Positions 46,930 to 58,264 of a stretch of DNA of 64,000 nucleotides are shown piece after piece. The notes below the pieces were generated by a model. That model did not search any database and was not told the origin of the DNA. It saw nothing but the letters and a program-made list of their open reading frames with translations. The stretch spans positions 11,907,142-11,971,141 of the forward strand of contig JASSKH010000025.1 in the NCBI GenBank assembly GCA_031763025.1. Reading direction: 5' to 3'. Within the stretch, counting starts at the first letter, position 1; every line of letters starts with the position of its first letter. The translations under genes and the position numbers were made by a program. The DNA comes from Macrocystis pyrifera. Lineage: Eukaryota; Sar; Phaeophyceae; Laminariales; Laminariaceae.

Positions 46930-49900
46930 GGGAAAGAGGGCGAGGGGGGTAATTTGTGCAGCATTTGGGTCCCCTTGAAATGCTGTCCTAAACATCAGAC
47001 GAGTGATCCTATCATCCGCTTAGGTAAAGAGCGCGCAGCAGAAACAAGGCCGTCCTGAGTGTAGGTCGGGCAACGCCTGACATTGCAAGTTCGGACACGT
47101 CCCATACTTCATCAGCCCGATAAACTTTGTTTGGTTTAAGCTGTGTAGGCGCCAATCGTATTGGTTGTCATGCTTTCCAGCGAAAGCGTTCACAGGCCCA
47201 ACGAGATGCCATGCCCAGTCACCTAGATTGTTGTTCTTGCTTCTCAATGCACGCCAACTGTTGAGCAAATATTCGTCGTGATAGTGGGACTTGGAAGGAA
47301 GAAGTAAAAACAACTGGACCCGGCCGCACATATCTCTTCTGTCCCACTCTAAGGAGTACCCGAACGGATTGTTGGATACAGTACACCAGGCTCGAAATGA
47401 ATCTCCATCACCACACTTGACCTAGGTGGTAGCCACACCTATCAGGATTTAATTTCACTGGCTAAGGATTGGCAGCTCATTGGTGGCATGTCTGACTGCC
47501 CCTCATGTCATTGCTCTGATCTCTGATCCATCATCTCTACGTGAAATCAACAGGCGTACATCAAACACTGATAAACGTGTACGGCAGTACACCCAACGTT
47601 CAGGTACAAGGAACACATCACGAAGTACACCCAAAAGTGTAGGTCCGTAGACCCATGGTTTCTGATTTTGCGAGTCGGTCGGCGATGATACAGTTGGTGT
47701 CGGTTCCCCCGTTCGGATCGTGTTAAACTTGAACTTCTGTTTTAGTACTGTTTGACAAAAGTATTTCGTTTTTTCCTGCACGCAGACATCATCGTCCGGC
47801 ACGGTACATCCCTCCTGACCACAACCAGTCATGGCATTATATATCTAACGAGATTTACTAGACGCATCAAACACCCTGGAAAGCTATGTCAATAGCGTTG
47901 TTCTACCTTAGCTTTAATACAACGTGCTGTACCACTCTGGGCGACAATGAATTGTCCCTTTGACGTTCATGACTGATCGGAGATTTTTACCCAAATCTTG
48001 GCGCGTATCCCTTGCGCGCAACAGCAAGGAACAACTGCTACTACAGAAGCGGCAGGGCCGTCAAGAGTTGATTAAGAGGGTTCCTGACGGGGGTTTTATC
48101 ATCAGAACCTATCATCGTTTTCCTTGCACCATAATGCGAAGATGTAAATAGTTTCGGAAGCCAATGAACCGGGTAGCCCGACTTCGGTTGGGGGTTTAGA
48201 CAACAACTCCGACGGCGTCGGCGCGCACCTCAACCACCGCATGAGGCGCCACTACAAAGTTCTTACGTAGCTGAAGACTTAGCACTGGGCTCAGCCTACT
48301 CGTGGGCGTCGTCATGTCACGAGACGATCTTCCGTACGGCTTCCGAAACAGATTTCTTCTGTCATCGGGCCCATACGCCCTGGGAGTCGGTCACAAACGG
48401 AAAAATCCAGGAGGAAGCGAACCTATGCCGTACTTGCAAAAACCGGCGTCGGTAACCTTAGTGGATATGAACGATTTCACGAACGAACCCTCTATTTCAT
48501 AAACAATTTCGGCCTGTGTTGATATGGTACAGGCAGGTACTAACTCTGCTAAAGAGAGCGAAGTACGTCTGTAAATGCCCATTCTCTCCAGGCCATGGTG
48601 AATCGATCGAAGCTGGGGGCACTGTACAATGTTGTTGTTTTGGTTGGGTGGAGTACTGCGCTTATCGTGCCCGACAGGGAGATACTTAGTTCCAGAGTAC
48701 TGCAGTAGGGGTAGCCGATACATAGAGACCACGTCAGACGACCCAAGCATGAGACACACGCTACGATAGGTGTATATTGCACCCTTTCGATAAAATATTT
48801 CTGGGCGGCCGTGCACCTTACCACAATACCGTCAGACTAACATTTGTGTATTTCACGATTAGCTTCGTTATATAAACAGCGTAGCAACAGCAGTAGCGAC
48901 CTCCAGTCGCTAGGCAGCCACATACATGCGTCACTCGGTACGGAGACACGCGTGCGGCACGATTAAGCTGTGGTGCGCCGTTGTACAAAAAGCATAAATC
49001 CGGAAATGCGATCCGGAACGAAAAGGCAAATAAAAAAAGGGGGATATAAATAATCCCAAAGAGTTGACACGCGGGCTGGTAGAAAGCGCAGTGGAAGGGG
49101 TTCGGGTAAATATTCGAATACGTGAGGGGATACTCTTGCCGTTTAGGCAACGTATCGCTGCCCATTTGAGCCGGAAACCATTGATATAGAGACGAATCAT
49201 GTATACGACACAGTAAGTGAGACATTGCTGGATGGTATTATGTGGTCGATGAGGTGTTCTACGATACCTAACATTTCTGAGGCTCCTATGCTATGTCCCC
49301 CCAAGGGAAACAAACTTATAAATACGACTGATGCTACATGCATCTCGCACGTGCACATACGTACCTACGTTTGCCCGACAATGTAGAGTATAAGTTGCAT
49401 ACCCATCCGTCAGCTGGCGCCCGGTGAGGACGCGTGGTGGCTCAGAATCATTTTTTGGCAATGCGAACCATCTATCGTAGACCGCCTCTGATACGAGTCG
49501 TTCGAGTTATATGCTAGTGTATGAACTCATGACGATACACGCATCACCCGCGTCGCCACTGAGGTATTTTATGCACTCTGTATGTACGTGCATGTACGCG
49601 CAGCTACCCCGCCGACGTTTGTGTCCGCCGCAGAAGTGGCTGCTACTCCGCCGAAGTTTCGCTGCTGCTTGTCAAAGACGCTGCTGAGGCGTATAGATTG
49701 CAGACCCTCTGTAGTACTGTATATTGATGTATATTACTGCCGTGTGTACTATTATGGATGTAAAAGTATATCAACGTGCCTGGTACCCGAATACAATATG
49801 TAAGTTATAACAAAGCAAGTCACCCCCGAGCGAAACTTCTGCTCCCGTACACGTTGTGGCTGTCACTATGAATCTGCCGCTAGGTATAAAACGGGTGAAA

Positions 49901-49985
49901 TATGAAGCTGTTGCGGATACGGATGGCCGCTGCTGCCGCGACGTAGGCAGGTTATCCACTAAAGGGTAGTTCGAATACGAAGGAC
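46930..49985. other. No firm gene; possible upstream exon near 48.5 kb
   Basis: At 48545 (minus strand) a very good acceptor, CGCTCTCTTTAGCAG, precedes a natural-looking frame (PACTISTQAEIVYEIEGSF). Its donor is unclear, so it is not called as an exon. Frames at 47020-47331 and 47503-47832 (minus) were considered but lack phase agreement. Confidence 0.3.
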
Positions 49986-50213
49986 CGAACGACTACCAAG
50001 CACGGTGACCGCGGCTGATGGCAAACATCAGACACCAGGTAGTACGGGTAAGCGATTCACAAGCAAAATTCGGTACCAGCAGTCGGGGTACGCGCCCGTG
50101 CAAAAATGCGATATTAACGGAGAAACGGGTAGCGTCCATGCGCAAAAGCAGGTTACCAGCGTAAGTCGCATATGGTCGTTGCACGGTGATTTCGTGGTCC
50201 CCGACCCGACTAT

Positions 50214-50739
50214 GTCGGGGGCGGCCTCGGGCGTGCTCACGCCGTGCCTTGGCTGCCGGCTGGCCGGGTGTGTTCTTCTCGTTTTTCACAGTAACATTTC
50301 AAATACGTCAAGTGTGAGTTGGACCAGTTGAATGGTAGCAACTTGATTTATCACAGTGTCGTGGCCAAACGAATTTGGTTGGCGGGCTTACCTTTGCCGC
50401 GTCAGGCCTACCTTTGACCCGTCAAACACTGTTCTGTAATATATGTTTTTAAAATTGGGATGTCCTTGACAGCTGTCCGTCAAGGGAAGAATGTGCGGTT
50501 AACCGACCGTGTCGGCCACGGCCTCGGGCGTGCTTGCGCCTTACCCTGGCTGCCGGCTGGCCGGGTGCGCTACGCTCGACGTTTCGCAGAAATTTTTTCC
50601 CAATACGCCAACTGTGAGTTAAACCACGTCGGGTGTGAGTTGGCCCAGTTGAGTGGTCGATACTTGATTTGTTGAAGTCTTGTGGCCAAGCAGTTTGGTT
50701 GACGGCTCGCCTTTTCTCCGTCACACCTACCATTGACCC
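50214..50739 (+). repeat. 295-bp tandem repeat split by the Copia insertion
   Basis: Unit 1 is 50214-50508. Unit 2 begins at 50509, is cut by the Copia element at 50739 and resumes at 56800. Shared words include GCCTCGGGCGTGCT, GGCTGCCGGCTGGCCGGGTG and CAGTTGA(A/G)TGGT. A diverged piece also lies at about 61640-61680. Confidence 0.75.
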
Positions 50740-50984
50740 TGTTCGTTTGGATCGTTCCAGCAGCGACGGTTACAAGTTGTAGAGGGTTGCGTATATCTTG
50801 GCAGGCGTTATTATGAATTATGCCGTGTGTTCACGAGGAGAGTTTGAGCTGCTCCGTTCTCTGCTCCGAGCTACGAGCTAGGCTCCGCTCTTTCTCCCCT
50901 CATCTGTCCTCTAATACAACGACTATAAAGAAACTCATCAGACCACGTGGTGGTCAGGGCATCCAGGCTTGGACTCTACGAACA
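50740..50984 (+). repeat. 5' LTR of Copia element
   Basis: 245 bp, begins TGTTCGTTTGG and ends CTCTACGAACA. One base longer than the 3' LTR. Confidence 0.93.
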
Positions 50985-51029
50985 CACTAGTGAACTTGAA
51001 CGTTTGAGGTCTAGTACCAGAAGCCCACG

Positions 51030-53708
51030 ATGCCCTCGAAGGGATCAGCTCAAGAAGAGCGCGACTCTCCAAGTGACGTTGAAACGCTGCGACGCGAGAT
51101 CAAGCTGGCGATGGAGAACAGAGAGGCGTCGATGCTGAACGCCATGAGGGACATGATGGCCGAGTTCATGAGGAACAACCGCCGATCGGAGTCCGGCAGC
51201 GCTGTGAGTAGCGCTGCTGTAGGAGAGAGCCCACAAGGGGCAGTACCCACTGCTGTAAGAGATTTTGCAGCAGAAGAAGAGACAAATTTGCGTGAGGGCG
51301 CCTCGCCAGATTTGGGAGCAACTGGACGCGAAGGAACTGCGTTGCCTGTCGAGGTTGGCCCACCGAGGGGTGAGCCAGACCAGCACGGGAGGACAGGAGG
51401 ATGGGGTGCATACCCCGGCGGTGAGTTGGGTGGTGGATTTGATCTGCCTCTATCGCACCATTTGGCCTTCAAACACACTCCTGTGCCATCGTTTAGTGGG
51501 CTAAAATCTGAGTTCAACCCCTGGACAAGTGACGCTCGGTATTACGCCAAAGGAGTTGGTTTCTTGTCTGCTTTCGTGTCGGATCCACCACAGTACATTC
51601 CCGTAGGGGAATTAGACACCGAAAACTCGATGCTTGTCGCTAGGGGGTTTAGCCGCGAAAGTGTGCACAGGCATACACTGGCATGGAATTTCCTGTCGAC
51701 GGCCCTCAAGAGCAAGAGCGATAAAAGCATTTTGCACCGGTGTACCTCGCCGAGGCAAGCGTGGGACGCTCTCCTTGCGTGGTACGGCCCGCAGACGACG
51801 GGGGCCAAATCAGACCTCTCCCGACGCCTTAACAGTTTCAAGATGGCGCCGGGGAGCAACCCGCTCGAGGAGATGGGCAGGATCGAGGATCTTGCCGCGG
51901 AAATGCGAACAGCAGGAATGTCAGTAGACGACCACATGCTGTACACCATTTTTATTGACGCTCTGCCTGCCGAATACGAAGTGGAGGCTCGGAACCTGGC
52001 ATCACGTGACAGCATCGGCCGTGATGACATCATCAAGGCTGTTCGAGAACGGCATCACCGACTTTCTGGAAACAGGAAGAAGGGGTCCAACGCTGGCCAC
52101 GCAGGCCATGCTATGTACGCCGGCGGCGGCGGCGGCGGCGGTGGTCGCCAGAAAGGTGGAGGAAATGGCAAAGAAAAAGGTGGACGACGGGGTCACGGAC
52201 GAGGCGGTAGAGGCTCCAACGAGGACGGTGGTGGCTCAGCCGCGGCTGCTGGTGGCAATGGTAACGACGCCAAAGCCGCCAGCGGAAGTACTCCAGTGGG
52301 CAAGTGCCATAGGTGTGGCAAGAAGGGCCATTGGAGGAGCGAGTGTACGGCGAAGCTATGCAGTCGATGCCAGGGACGCGGGCACTCTGCCGATGCCTGT
52401 CCCATGTCCACGGATCGATGCAGTCGATGCAACGGGCTGGGGCACGCTGCTGATGTCTGCCGCTCATCGAAAGAAGAAGCTGTCATGGCGGTGACGAGTA
52501 AGGATGGGGCAAGGGACGACGACCCGGAAAAAGGTACGGTCCAGGCCTCAGCTTTCAAGGCCGAAGAGACAGGCAAGTGGAGCGATGGTTCGGGGGAAGG
52601 GGAGTCTGCTTGGCAGGTAGGAGACGAGGCTTGGATATGTGATAGTGGTGCGTCTACTCACATGACGCCCTCCGCTGACTGCATGATCAATTATAGAGAA
52701 TGCAACTTGACTCTCCGAATCGCTGACGGATCCACCAGAGCGATCGAAGGTTACGGTGACGTGAGTGTTGTCTTTCGGTCCGGAAACGGTCCCGTGCAAG
52801 TGCTGCTTACGAACGTTGCGCACGTGCCGGATCTCCGCTACCACTTATTTTCCCTGCCCACTCTGGTCAAAAACGGCCATACTTTCGAAGGGTGCCCCAC
52901 GGGGGTTGTAATCAGGCTCAAGTCGGAGCGTTCGATCGTGTTCCCGTTGAGTGGGACTCTCTACAGCCTATACGGCTACCGGGTCGACCGCAGTTGTGGG
53001 GAAAATGCCTGTGCTGTACTCGCCCCGGGACAACTGCCCAACAAGTCTGCAATCAACATCAACGATTTCCACTGCGCTGCTGGATACTCCCACGAGGTAC
53101 TACTTCGCAAGACCGCGGAGCAGCAAGGGATTGTCCTCGAGGGAAAGCTGCTGGAGTGCAAAGGGTGCTCCATGGCAAAGGGTCTCCGCAAAGGTATCAA
53201 GCAGTCCACACACACACGAGCAGATAAGAAGCTCGGGAGTGTTTTTGTGGATTTGAGTGGACCAAAGGTGGTAGAGTCTCTCGGGCGGAAGCGGTATACT
53301 CTCATCGTGCGCGACGATTTTCCACGGTATACGTGGGTGTACTTTATGCGCTACAAGTCGGACGCCGCGGAAATGTTCGAGCTGTTCTCTGCGGATTCTC
53401 GGGCAGACGGTGTCCCTTCTACGGTGGTAATCGTCCGATCTGATGGGGGTGGTGAATTCCGCGGGGGAAAGTTTGGCGACCTGCGTAGATCACGAGGGAT
53501 CAAGCAGGAATTCACGACGGCCGACAGTCCCCAATACAATGGAGTAGCAGAGCGCGCGCTAGGTTTGATAGAGACGGCCGCAATGTCGGGCCGAATCCAG
53601 GCTCAAGAGCTTTTTCCTGGCGCGAAACTCCCGGCCACGCCGTCGTTGTGGGCGGAAGCGTCCCACTGGGCGTGTGACGCCTTGAACGCGCGCAGCAACA
53701 ACAGCTAA
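51030..53708 (+). CDS. gag-pol: Copia gag, protease and integrase (5' part of polyprotein)
   Basis: 892 codons from ATG, 46 bases after the 5' LTR. Residues 1-420 form Gag, including a UBN2-like region (context HRCTSPRQAWDALLAWYGP) and a Gly-rich linker. Three zinc knuckles follow (CHRCGKKGHWRSEC, CSRCQGRGHSADAC, CSRCNGLGHAADVC; residues ~424-480); one is usual. The protease has the active site CDSGASTHM (residue ~537). The integrase has an HHCC finger ending CKGC (residues ~680-720) and a D-D-35-E core with VDLSGP, RSDGGGEF and NGVAERA. The frame ends at a TAA (53706-53708) caused by a one-base frame change around 53695-53705; the sequence continues in the next frame. Confidence 0.95.
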   Translation: MPSKGSAQEERDSPSDVETLRREIKLAMENREASMLNAMRDMMAEFMRNNRRSESGSAVSSAAVGESPQGAVPTAVRDFAAEEETNLREGASPDLGATGREGTALPVEVGPPRGEPDQHGRTGGWGAYPGGELGGGFDLPLSHHLAFKHTPVPSFSGLKSEFNPWTSDARYYAKGVGFLSAFVSDPPQYIPVGELDTENSMLVARGFSRESVHRHTLAWNFLSTALKSKSDKSILHRCTSPRQAWDALLAWYGPQTTGAKSDLSRRLNSFKMAPGSNPLEEMGRIEDLAAEMRTAGMSVDDHMLYTIFIDALPAEYEVEARNLASRDSIGRDDIIKAVRERHHRLSGNRKKGSNAGHAGHAMYAGGGGGGGGRQKGGGNGKEKGGRRGHGRGGRGSNEDGGGSAAAAGGNGNDAKAASGSTPVGKCHRCGKKGHWRSECTAKLCSRCQGRGHSADACPMSTDRCSRCNGLGHAADVCRSSKEEAVMAVTSKDGARDDDPEKGTVQASAFKAEETGKWSDGSGEGESAWQVGDEAWICDSGASTHMTPSADCMINYRECNLTLRIADGSTRAIEGYGDVSVVFRSGNGPVQVLLTNVAHVPDLRYHLFSLPTLVKNGHTFEGCPTGVVIRLKSERSIVFPLSGTLYSLYGYRVDRSCGENACAVLAPGQLPNKSAININDFHCAAGYSHEVLLRKTAEQQGIVLEGKLLECKGCSMAKGLRKGIKQSTHTRADKKLGSVFVDLSGPKVVESLGRKRYTLIVRDDFPRYTWVYFMRYKSDAAEMFELFSADSRADGVPSTVVIVRSDGGGEFRGGKFGDLRRSRGIKQEFTTADSPQYNGVAERALGLIETAAMSGRIQAQELFPGAKLPATPSLWAEASHWACDALNARSNNS

Positions 53709-54654
53709 CCCGCAGAGCAAGTCGCCACATGAGATGTGGCATGGTAGCCCCCCCCCGGTAGTACTACTGCCCTTCCTCAAGCCTGGCTATTGCAAGGTGA
53801 AGAGGGAAAACAAGTCACAGGCGAAAGCGCAAGAGTGCTTTTACCTCGGCCCAAAAACAAACTACCCCGGAGATTCAGTACGAGTGCTGACAAAGAACCG
53901 CACTGTGCTAATAACGCGCAATGTCACCTGGCAACGCGTGTCCCCTGCACCACCTGTACTTGCCCAGGCGAATGACTCCCTGTCTACGGAAAAGGGGGGG
54001 TCAGAGGCAGACGACGTGAGCACGTCGGATCGAGGTGGTGGGGGGGTGGTGGATGAGCTGGACAACGGTCTGGCTCACTTGAACGACCTCGACGTGACGT
54101 GGGGTTTTGACCTGGACGCGTTTATGCAGGAGCGCGCACAGCAGGCACCTGCCGCCGGCGAGGCCGGCGGCGAAACACCCGAGACGATGGGTTCGTCTCA
54201 AGGGGGCGCCGTGGACGCCTCCTCGGTCCCGACAGGGAGGGCCGAAACAGCCGAGACGATGGATTCGTCTCAAGGGGGCGCCGTGGACGCCTCCTCGGTC
54301 CCAACAGGGATGGCCGGAAACGACCCGGGTGCAGCATCAGCCTCCGACACCGGGCAAGGGGACGGTGAGGATCTCCCCGCGGTCCTGTCGGGGAGACCAG
54401 CACACGAGCTCAGCAACTGGGGCCGGCTCCCCCCGACTGTACGGGGCCGGACCCGGGACCAATGCCAACGCCTGGAGGGTGAACCTGCTGTGCACCAGGT
54501 AAGGATGGATGAAAGGACCGCAGACGCGCTGCTTGCGGCAGCGTACGAGTCGTGGACGAAGCCTGGGAGTATGCTGGATCGTACGCCCTGGACGACGGAG
54601 GACGCAGTGGCTTTTATGGCCGGAGGACCTGCTGTGGAGAACAAAGGGGAGTAG
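53692..54654 (+). pseudogene. Copia integrase C-terminus and linker, frame-shifted
   Basis: In frame +1 relative to the upstream ORF. It resumes the Copia integrase tail (context NPQSKSPHEMW, ECFYLGPKTNYPGD, NRTVLITRNVTW), which directly continues the domain cut at 53708. A long acidic linker follows, with two near-identical ~60-bp direct repeats (SSQGGAVDASSVPTG twice, about 54194-54310). It ends at an in-frame TAG (54652-54654); a second in-frame TAG is at 54703-54705 before the reverse transcriptase. Confidence 0.85.
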
Positions 54655-54705
54655 AGCGTGTGCATGCCGAGTGGTTTCCCGGAAGACGTAGAACCGCCCC
54701 CATAG

Positions 54706-55527
54706 TCCGTAGCAGATGTAGAGCGTTCTCAATACAAAGCGGCGTGGCACGAGGCCATGAAAATTGAGTTGGACGGTCACAAAACGACCGGTACGTACGA
54801 AGCCGCGACACCGCCAAAAGGGCGGAAACCTGTAGGTGCGAAGTGGGTGTTTACCTACAAGACGGATAAGGATGGCTTGATAGTAAAGACAAAGGCCAGA
54901 CTTGTGGCTAAGGGTTTTAGCCAGGTGCAGGATGTAGATTATTTTCAAACGTTTGCACCGACTCCCTCGTCAGCGTCAGTTAAAATTCTGGCGGCTGTTG
55001 CAAATGAACATGGTTTAAAGATTTTTCATCTAGACGTCGCACAAGCTTTTGTTCGCGCGAAACTCGACGCCGAGATATACATGAAACTGCCCGGTGGGTG
55101 TGGTGACATGTCGGGAAAGATCGTCCGCCTAAACAGATCACTGTATGGTCTAAAGCAGAGCGGACGGCAGTGGGCCGGATTATTGGTAGAGACCGTGGTA
55201 GAGTACGGAATGGAGCAGTGTAGGTCTGACCCGTGTGTGTTTCGCATGGTTGTGGACGGCAAGGTAGAACTTATCATGGCCGTTCATGTAGATGACATCG
55301 TGATCGCAGGATCGGATGAGATATGTAGAGATTTCCATGCCGCGCTAGCTATGAAATTTCCCACGAATAACCTTGGCGAACTGACTTGGTACACTGGTTG
55401 TGCTTTCAAACGCGACTGGGAACTGGGGACATTGGAGATTACGCAGAAGGCGTTCATTGAGAGCATGCTGAATCGTTTTGGTGTTAACTCATCCCTGATA
55501 TCCCCGCGACCCCCTGTGTGGAACTAG
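54706..55527 (+). pseudogene. Copia reverse transcriptase
   Basis: Same frame as the preceding segment, after the second TAG. It has the full Copia RT signature: KWVFTYKTDKDG, KARLVAKGFSQ, DYFQTFAPT, LDVAQAFVRA, RLNRSLYGLKQSGRQW, and the catalytic VHVDDIVIAGSD. It ends at a TAG because of a one-base loss in a C-rich stretch at about 55500-55512. The catalytic residues are all present. Confidence 0.92.
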
Positions 55528-55868
55528 GTCCAAGAGAGGAGGACGAACCAGGAGGAGACTGGCCGTACAGGGAGGCTGTGGGCAGCTTGATGTGGCTGTC
55601 GACCACGACGAGGCCGGACATCTCGAACGCTGTGCGTGCTGTGGCGCGCCACTCCCACAACCCAACGGAGAGGCACTGGAAGGCAGTTTTGAAGGTTATG
55701 GCTTACCTCCACGGGACCAGGTTTATGGGATTGACTTTTGTACGGGGCTCGGGTTTGGATTTGACTGCGTATAGTGATGCTGATTATGCGGATAAGTCGA
55801 ACGATAGGCGCTCGGTATCGGGGACGGTAATTACCCTAGGGGGGTGCGGCCGTCAGTTGGGCAAGTAG
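55513..55868 (+). pseudogene. Copia RNase H, first part
   Basis: Frame 0. It carries the RT-RNase H connection (PYREAVGSLMWL, TRPDISNAVRAVARH) and the first catalytic Asp of RNase H (AYSDADYADKSNDRRS). A one-base insertion in the G6 run at about 55838-55845 throws it off frame. Confidence 0.9.
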
Positions 55869-56241
55869 TACGCAGAGGTGTGTTACGTTGTCGACAGCAG
55901 AAGCAGAGTATGTCGCCCTGGGTGAAGGGGTGAAGGAAGCTTTGTTTACGGGCGCGGTGTTGTCGTTTATCTGTCCAGAGCTAAGCGGATCATGTGTCCG
56001 GGTTTTCGTGGATAATCAGGGGGCCATAGCGTTCGCTGAAAACCCTCTTAGTTCTGCTCGGAGTAAGCATATCGACGTGCGTTTTCATTTTGTCAGAGAG
56101 CTACTTCGTGCTAAGAAGATCGACATTCAGTTCGTAGCTTCGGAAGAGCAGCACGCGGATATTTTGACGAAATCCCTTGCTGCGACCCCTTTTAAGTCTC
56201 ATCGTAGGTTCTTGTTGAATCTGCCTTTGGAGGGTGAGTGA
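55846..56241 (+). pseudogene. Copia RNase H, second part
   Basis: Frame +1. It continues at VSWASSTQRCVTLSTAEAEY (catalytic Glu), then VFVDNQGAIA (catalytic Asp) and RSKHIDVRFHFVREL, and ends at TGA 56239-56241. Together with the previous piece it makes a complete RNase H broken by one base. Confidence 0.9.
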
Positions 56242-56540
56242 GGGGTATGAGCATTGTTCGATGAGTACCATGTTTGAGTGATGCGAGGAAAAATTTGTCA
56301 GGTCGCCAACCCTGCGCTACTTTGAGGGGCATGGGGGAGTAGGGCACCGCTTGGCATTTTATTTTCTGGCCATGGTCATCGTTTGGAATGCGGCCGTTGT
56401 TTCAATTGCAATGGTTTGGAGTATATGTGTTATACAGGTGGTTTTGACCCGGTGGCCGGGTTTCCTCCTGCGGGACTGTCGTTGGCTGTTCTTAGGTCCT
56501 GGCAAGTCTTGAATGTCTTTTCGGTCTCGTCACTGCTGTG

Positions 56541-56555
56541 AAGAGCCAGGGAGGG
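56541..56555 (+). other. Polypurine tract of Copia element
   Basis: AAGAGCCAGGGAGGG lies directly before the 3' LTR. Confidence 0.65.
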
Positions 56556-56799
56556 TGTTCGTTTGGATCGTTCCAGCAGCGACGGTTACAAGTTGTAGAG
56601 GGTTGCGTATATCTTCGCAGGCGTTATTATGAATTATGCCGTGTGTTCACGAGGAGAGTTTGAGCTGCTCCGTTCTCTGCTCCGAGCTACGAGCTAGGCT
56701 CCGCTCTTTCTCCCTTCATCTGTCCTCTAATACAACGACTATAAAGAAACTCATCAGACCACGTGGTGGTCAGGGCATCCAGGCTTGGACTCTACGACA
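56556..56799 (+). repeat. 3' LTR of Copia element
   Basis: 244 bp, begins TGTTCGTTTGG and ends CTCTACGACA, followed by GACCC. Two substitutions relative to the 5' LTR (G/C near the middle of CTT(G/C)GCAGG and C/T in TCTCCC(C/T)TCATC). Confidence 0.93.
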
Positions 56800-57362
56800 G
56801 ACCCGTCGAACCCTATTCTGAAATATAATATCTTTTAGCATTGGGGGGTACTTGAAACCTGTCCATCAATGGGAAAACTTGCCGTCAACCGGCATCTATG
56901 CTTGCTCATTACAAAAAAAAAAAAACAATTTGTTTTCGATGCCAGCAGCCAAAATGGAATTCTTCTCATTTGGACGAAACGGGAGAGGCCGCAGCCTCCG
57001 CGGCCTTTGACAGCCTGTAGCGGCAAGGCTGTCAGCAATATGGGCTGGGGTGGCCTGTCTTGTGCCCCGCTGTTGCGCGTGTGTTAAGGGTTGGGCGTTC
57101 CAGAAACGAGTGCTGAATTGCCGATTCGGGTAATTTCCCTTGTGAAAGCACGGGTTTTCTCACATCATGTTGAGCTATGTAGGCAAGCAAATGGTCGCGA
57201 AGCGAGCATCGCTAGCCTCTTCGGCTGCACGCGGAACAGCCAGACTTCGTAGGCCAGATAAGACGGGGTTTTTAATAACGACCCAGTCGGATGAGCCTCC
57301 GCCGCGGGAGGAGGGGCACTGTGGTGGAGGTACAAACGGTGTCTACGATTTTGTTTATTTTA

Positions 57363-58111
57363 GGGCCACTCCTAACGAACAAAAACAATCACGATTCGCG
57401 AGATTTTTGTTGTGAATCGTGATTTTTTGTCGTGATCCACGACAAAAAAAAAACACGATTCAAGACGTCATTTTTTTTAGCTTTTCCCTACAAAAAACAA
57501 AATCAATCACGATTCGTGACATTTGTCATGTCTCAAAATACGCCTGATCAAGGTACCACGCAACCCACGCGCACCAACGGTATCCGAAGGTCGGTATGGG
57601 GGCATGGCGGACTCTGCTTGGTACGCCGCTTGTGGACAACTGGCGGCTACCCAAAGACACCCCTGGGCGAGGGCTAACGAGGAAGTTGTGGCGTCGAAAT
57701 TTCCTGGAGGAGGAGCCACTGCTAGAAGACAAACGCGAAACTGACCTGAGGATGTCGCAAGCCACAGGCCGGGCAGACGGCCTGCGAGATGGAATCTCGC
57801 GAAACGAGCTTGGCCGACGGTCGGTGCATCTCGCAGGCGGGGTCAGGCTTCGGCCCGTGATTCGAATATGTCACGGGCTGGGCCAGGTGCGGACGGCCCA
57901 GCCCGGCCTAGCCGTGCCCCACACTCGAGAGTTGGCTCCACCCCCAAAAACCGTTCGGTTTGAAATATCAGAATTTTAATGATTTGAAAATATCACGAAA
58001 CGCGACGTTTTTCGGCTTTTTTTGTTAGAACTGAAATGTCATGGATCGTGATCTTTTGGCATGCCAAAAAGTCACGAATCGTGTTTCTTTTCGGTTCGTT
58101 AGCAATGGCCC
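57363..58111. mobile_element. PIF/Harbinger-like MITE
   Basis: 749 bp with ~40-bp terminal inverted repeats: left GGGCCACTCCTAACGAAC, right (inverted) GGGCCATTGCTAACGAAC. The flanks carry TTA on both sides (57360-57362, 58112-58114), the 3-bp TWA duplication typical of PIF/Harbinger, whose ends start GG. Near both ends the palindromic word CACGATTCGTGA and variants recur at least seven times, as expected for transposase-binding sites. The internal 384-bp plus-strand frame (57596-57979) has no transposase motif. Confidence 0.8.
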
Positions 58112-58264
58112 TTACACCCAGCGGACAGTAACACATGTAGCGTAGAGTTTGAGTTTCGGTTGTGTTGTGAAGGCGTTTTTCTTTTTTCTCATGTAACCGC
58201 CAACGACAATATTAATAAATGAACGAGTTTGTGTGCGGATTACGGCGAGGTACAACGACGACGT

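Larger units (their letters stand above)
50740..56799 (+). mobile_element. Ty1/Copia retrotransposon, full length, pol disrupted
   Basis: A 6060-bp element with LTRs 50740-50984 and 56556-56799, flanked by the target duplication GACCC (50735-50739 and 56800-56804). The LTRs differ by two substitutions and one base of length. The coding order is gag, protease, integrase, reverse transcriptase, RNase H, which defines Copia. The pol frame is broken three times by single-base shifts and contains two in-frame TAG codons. The insertion looks very recent by LTR identity. Confidence 0.95.
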
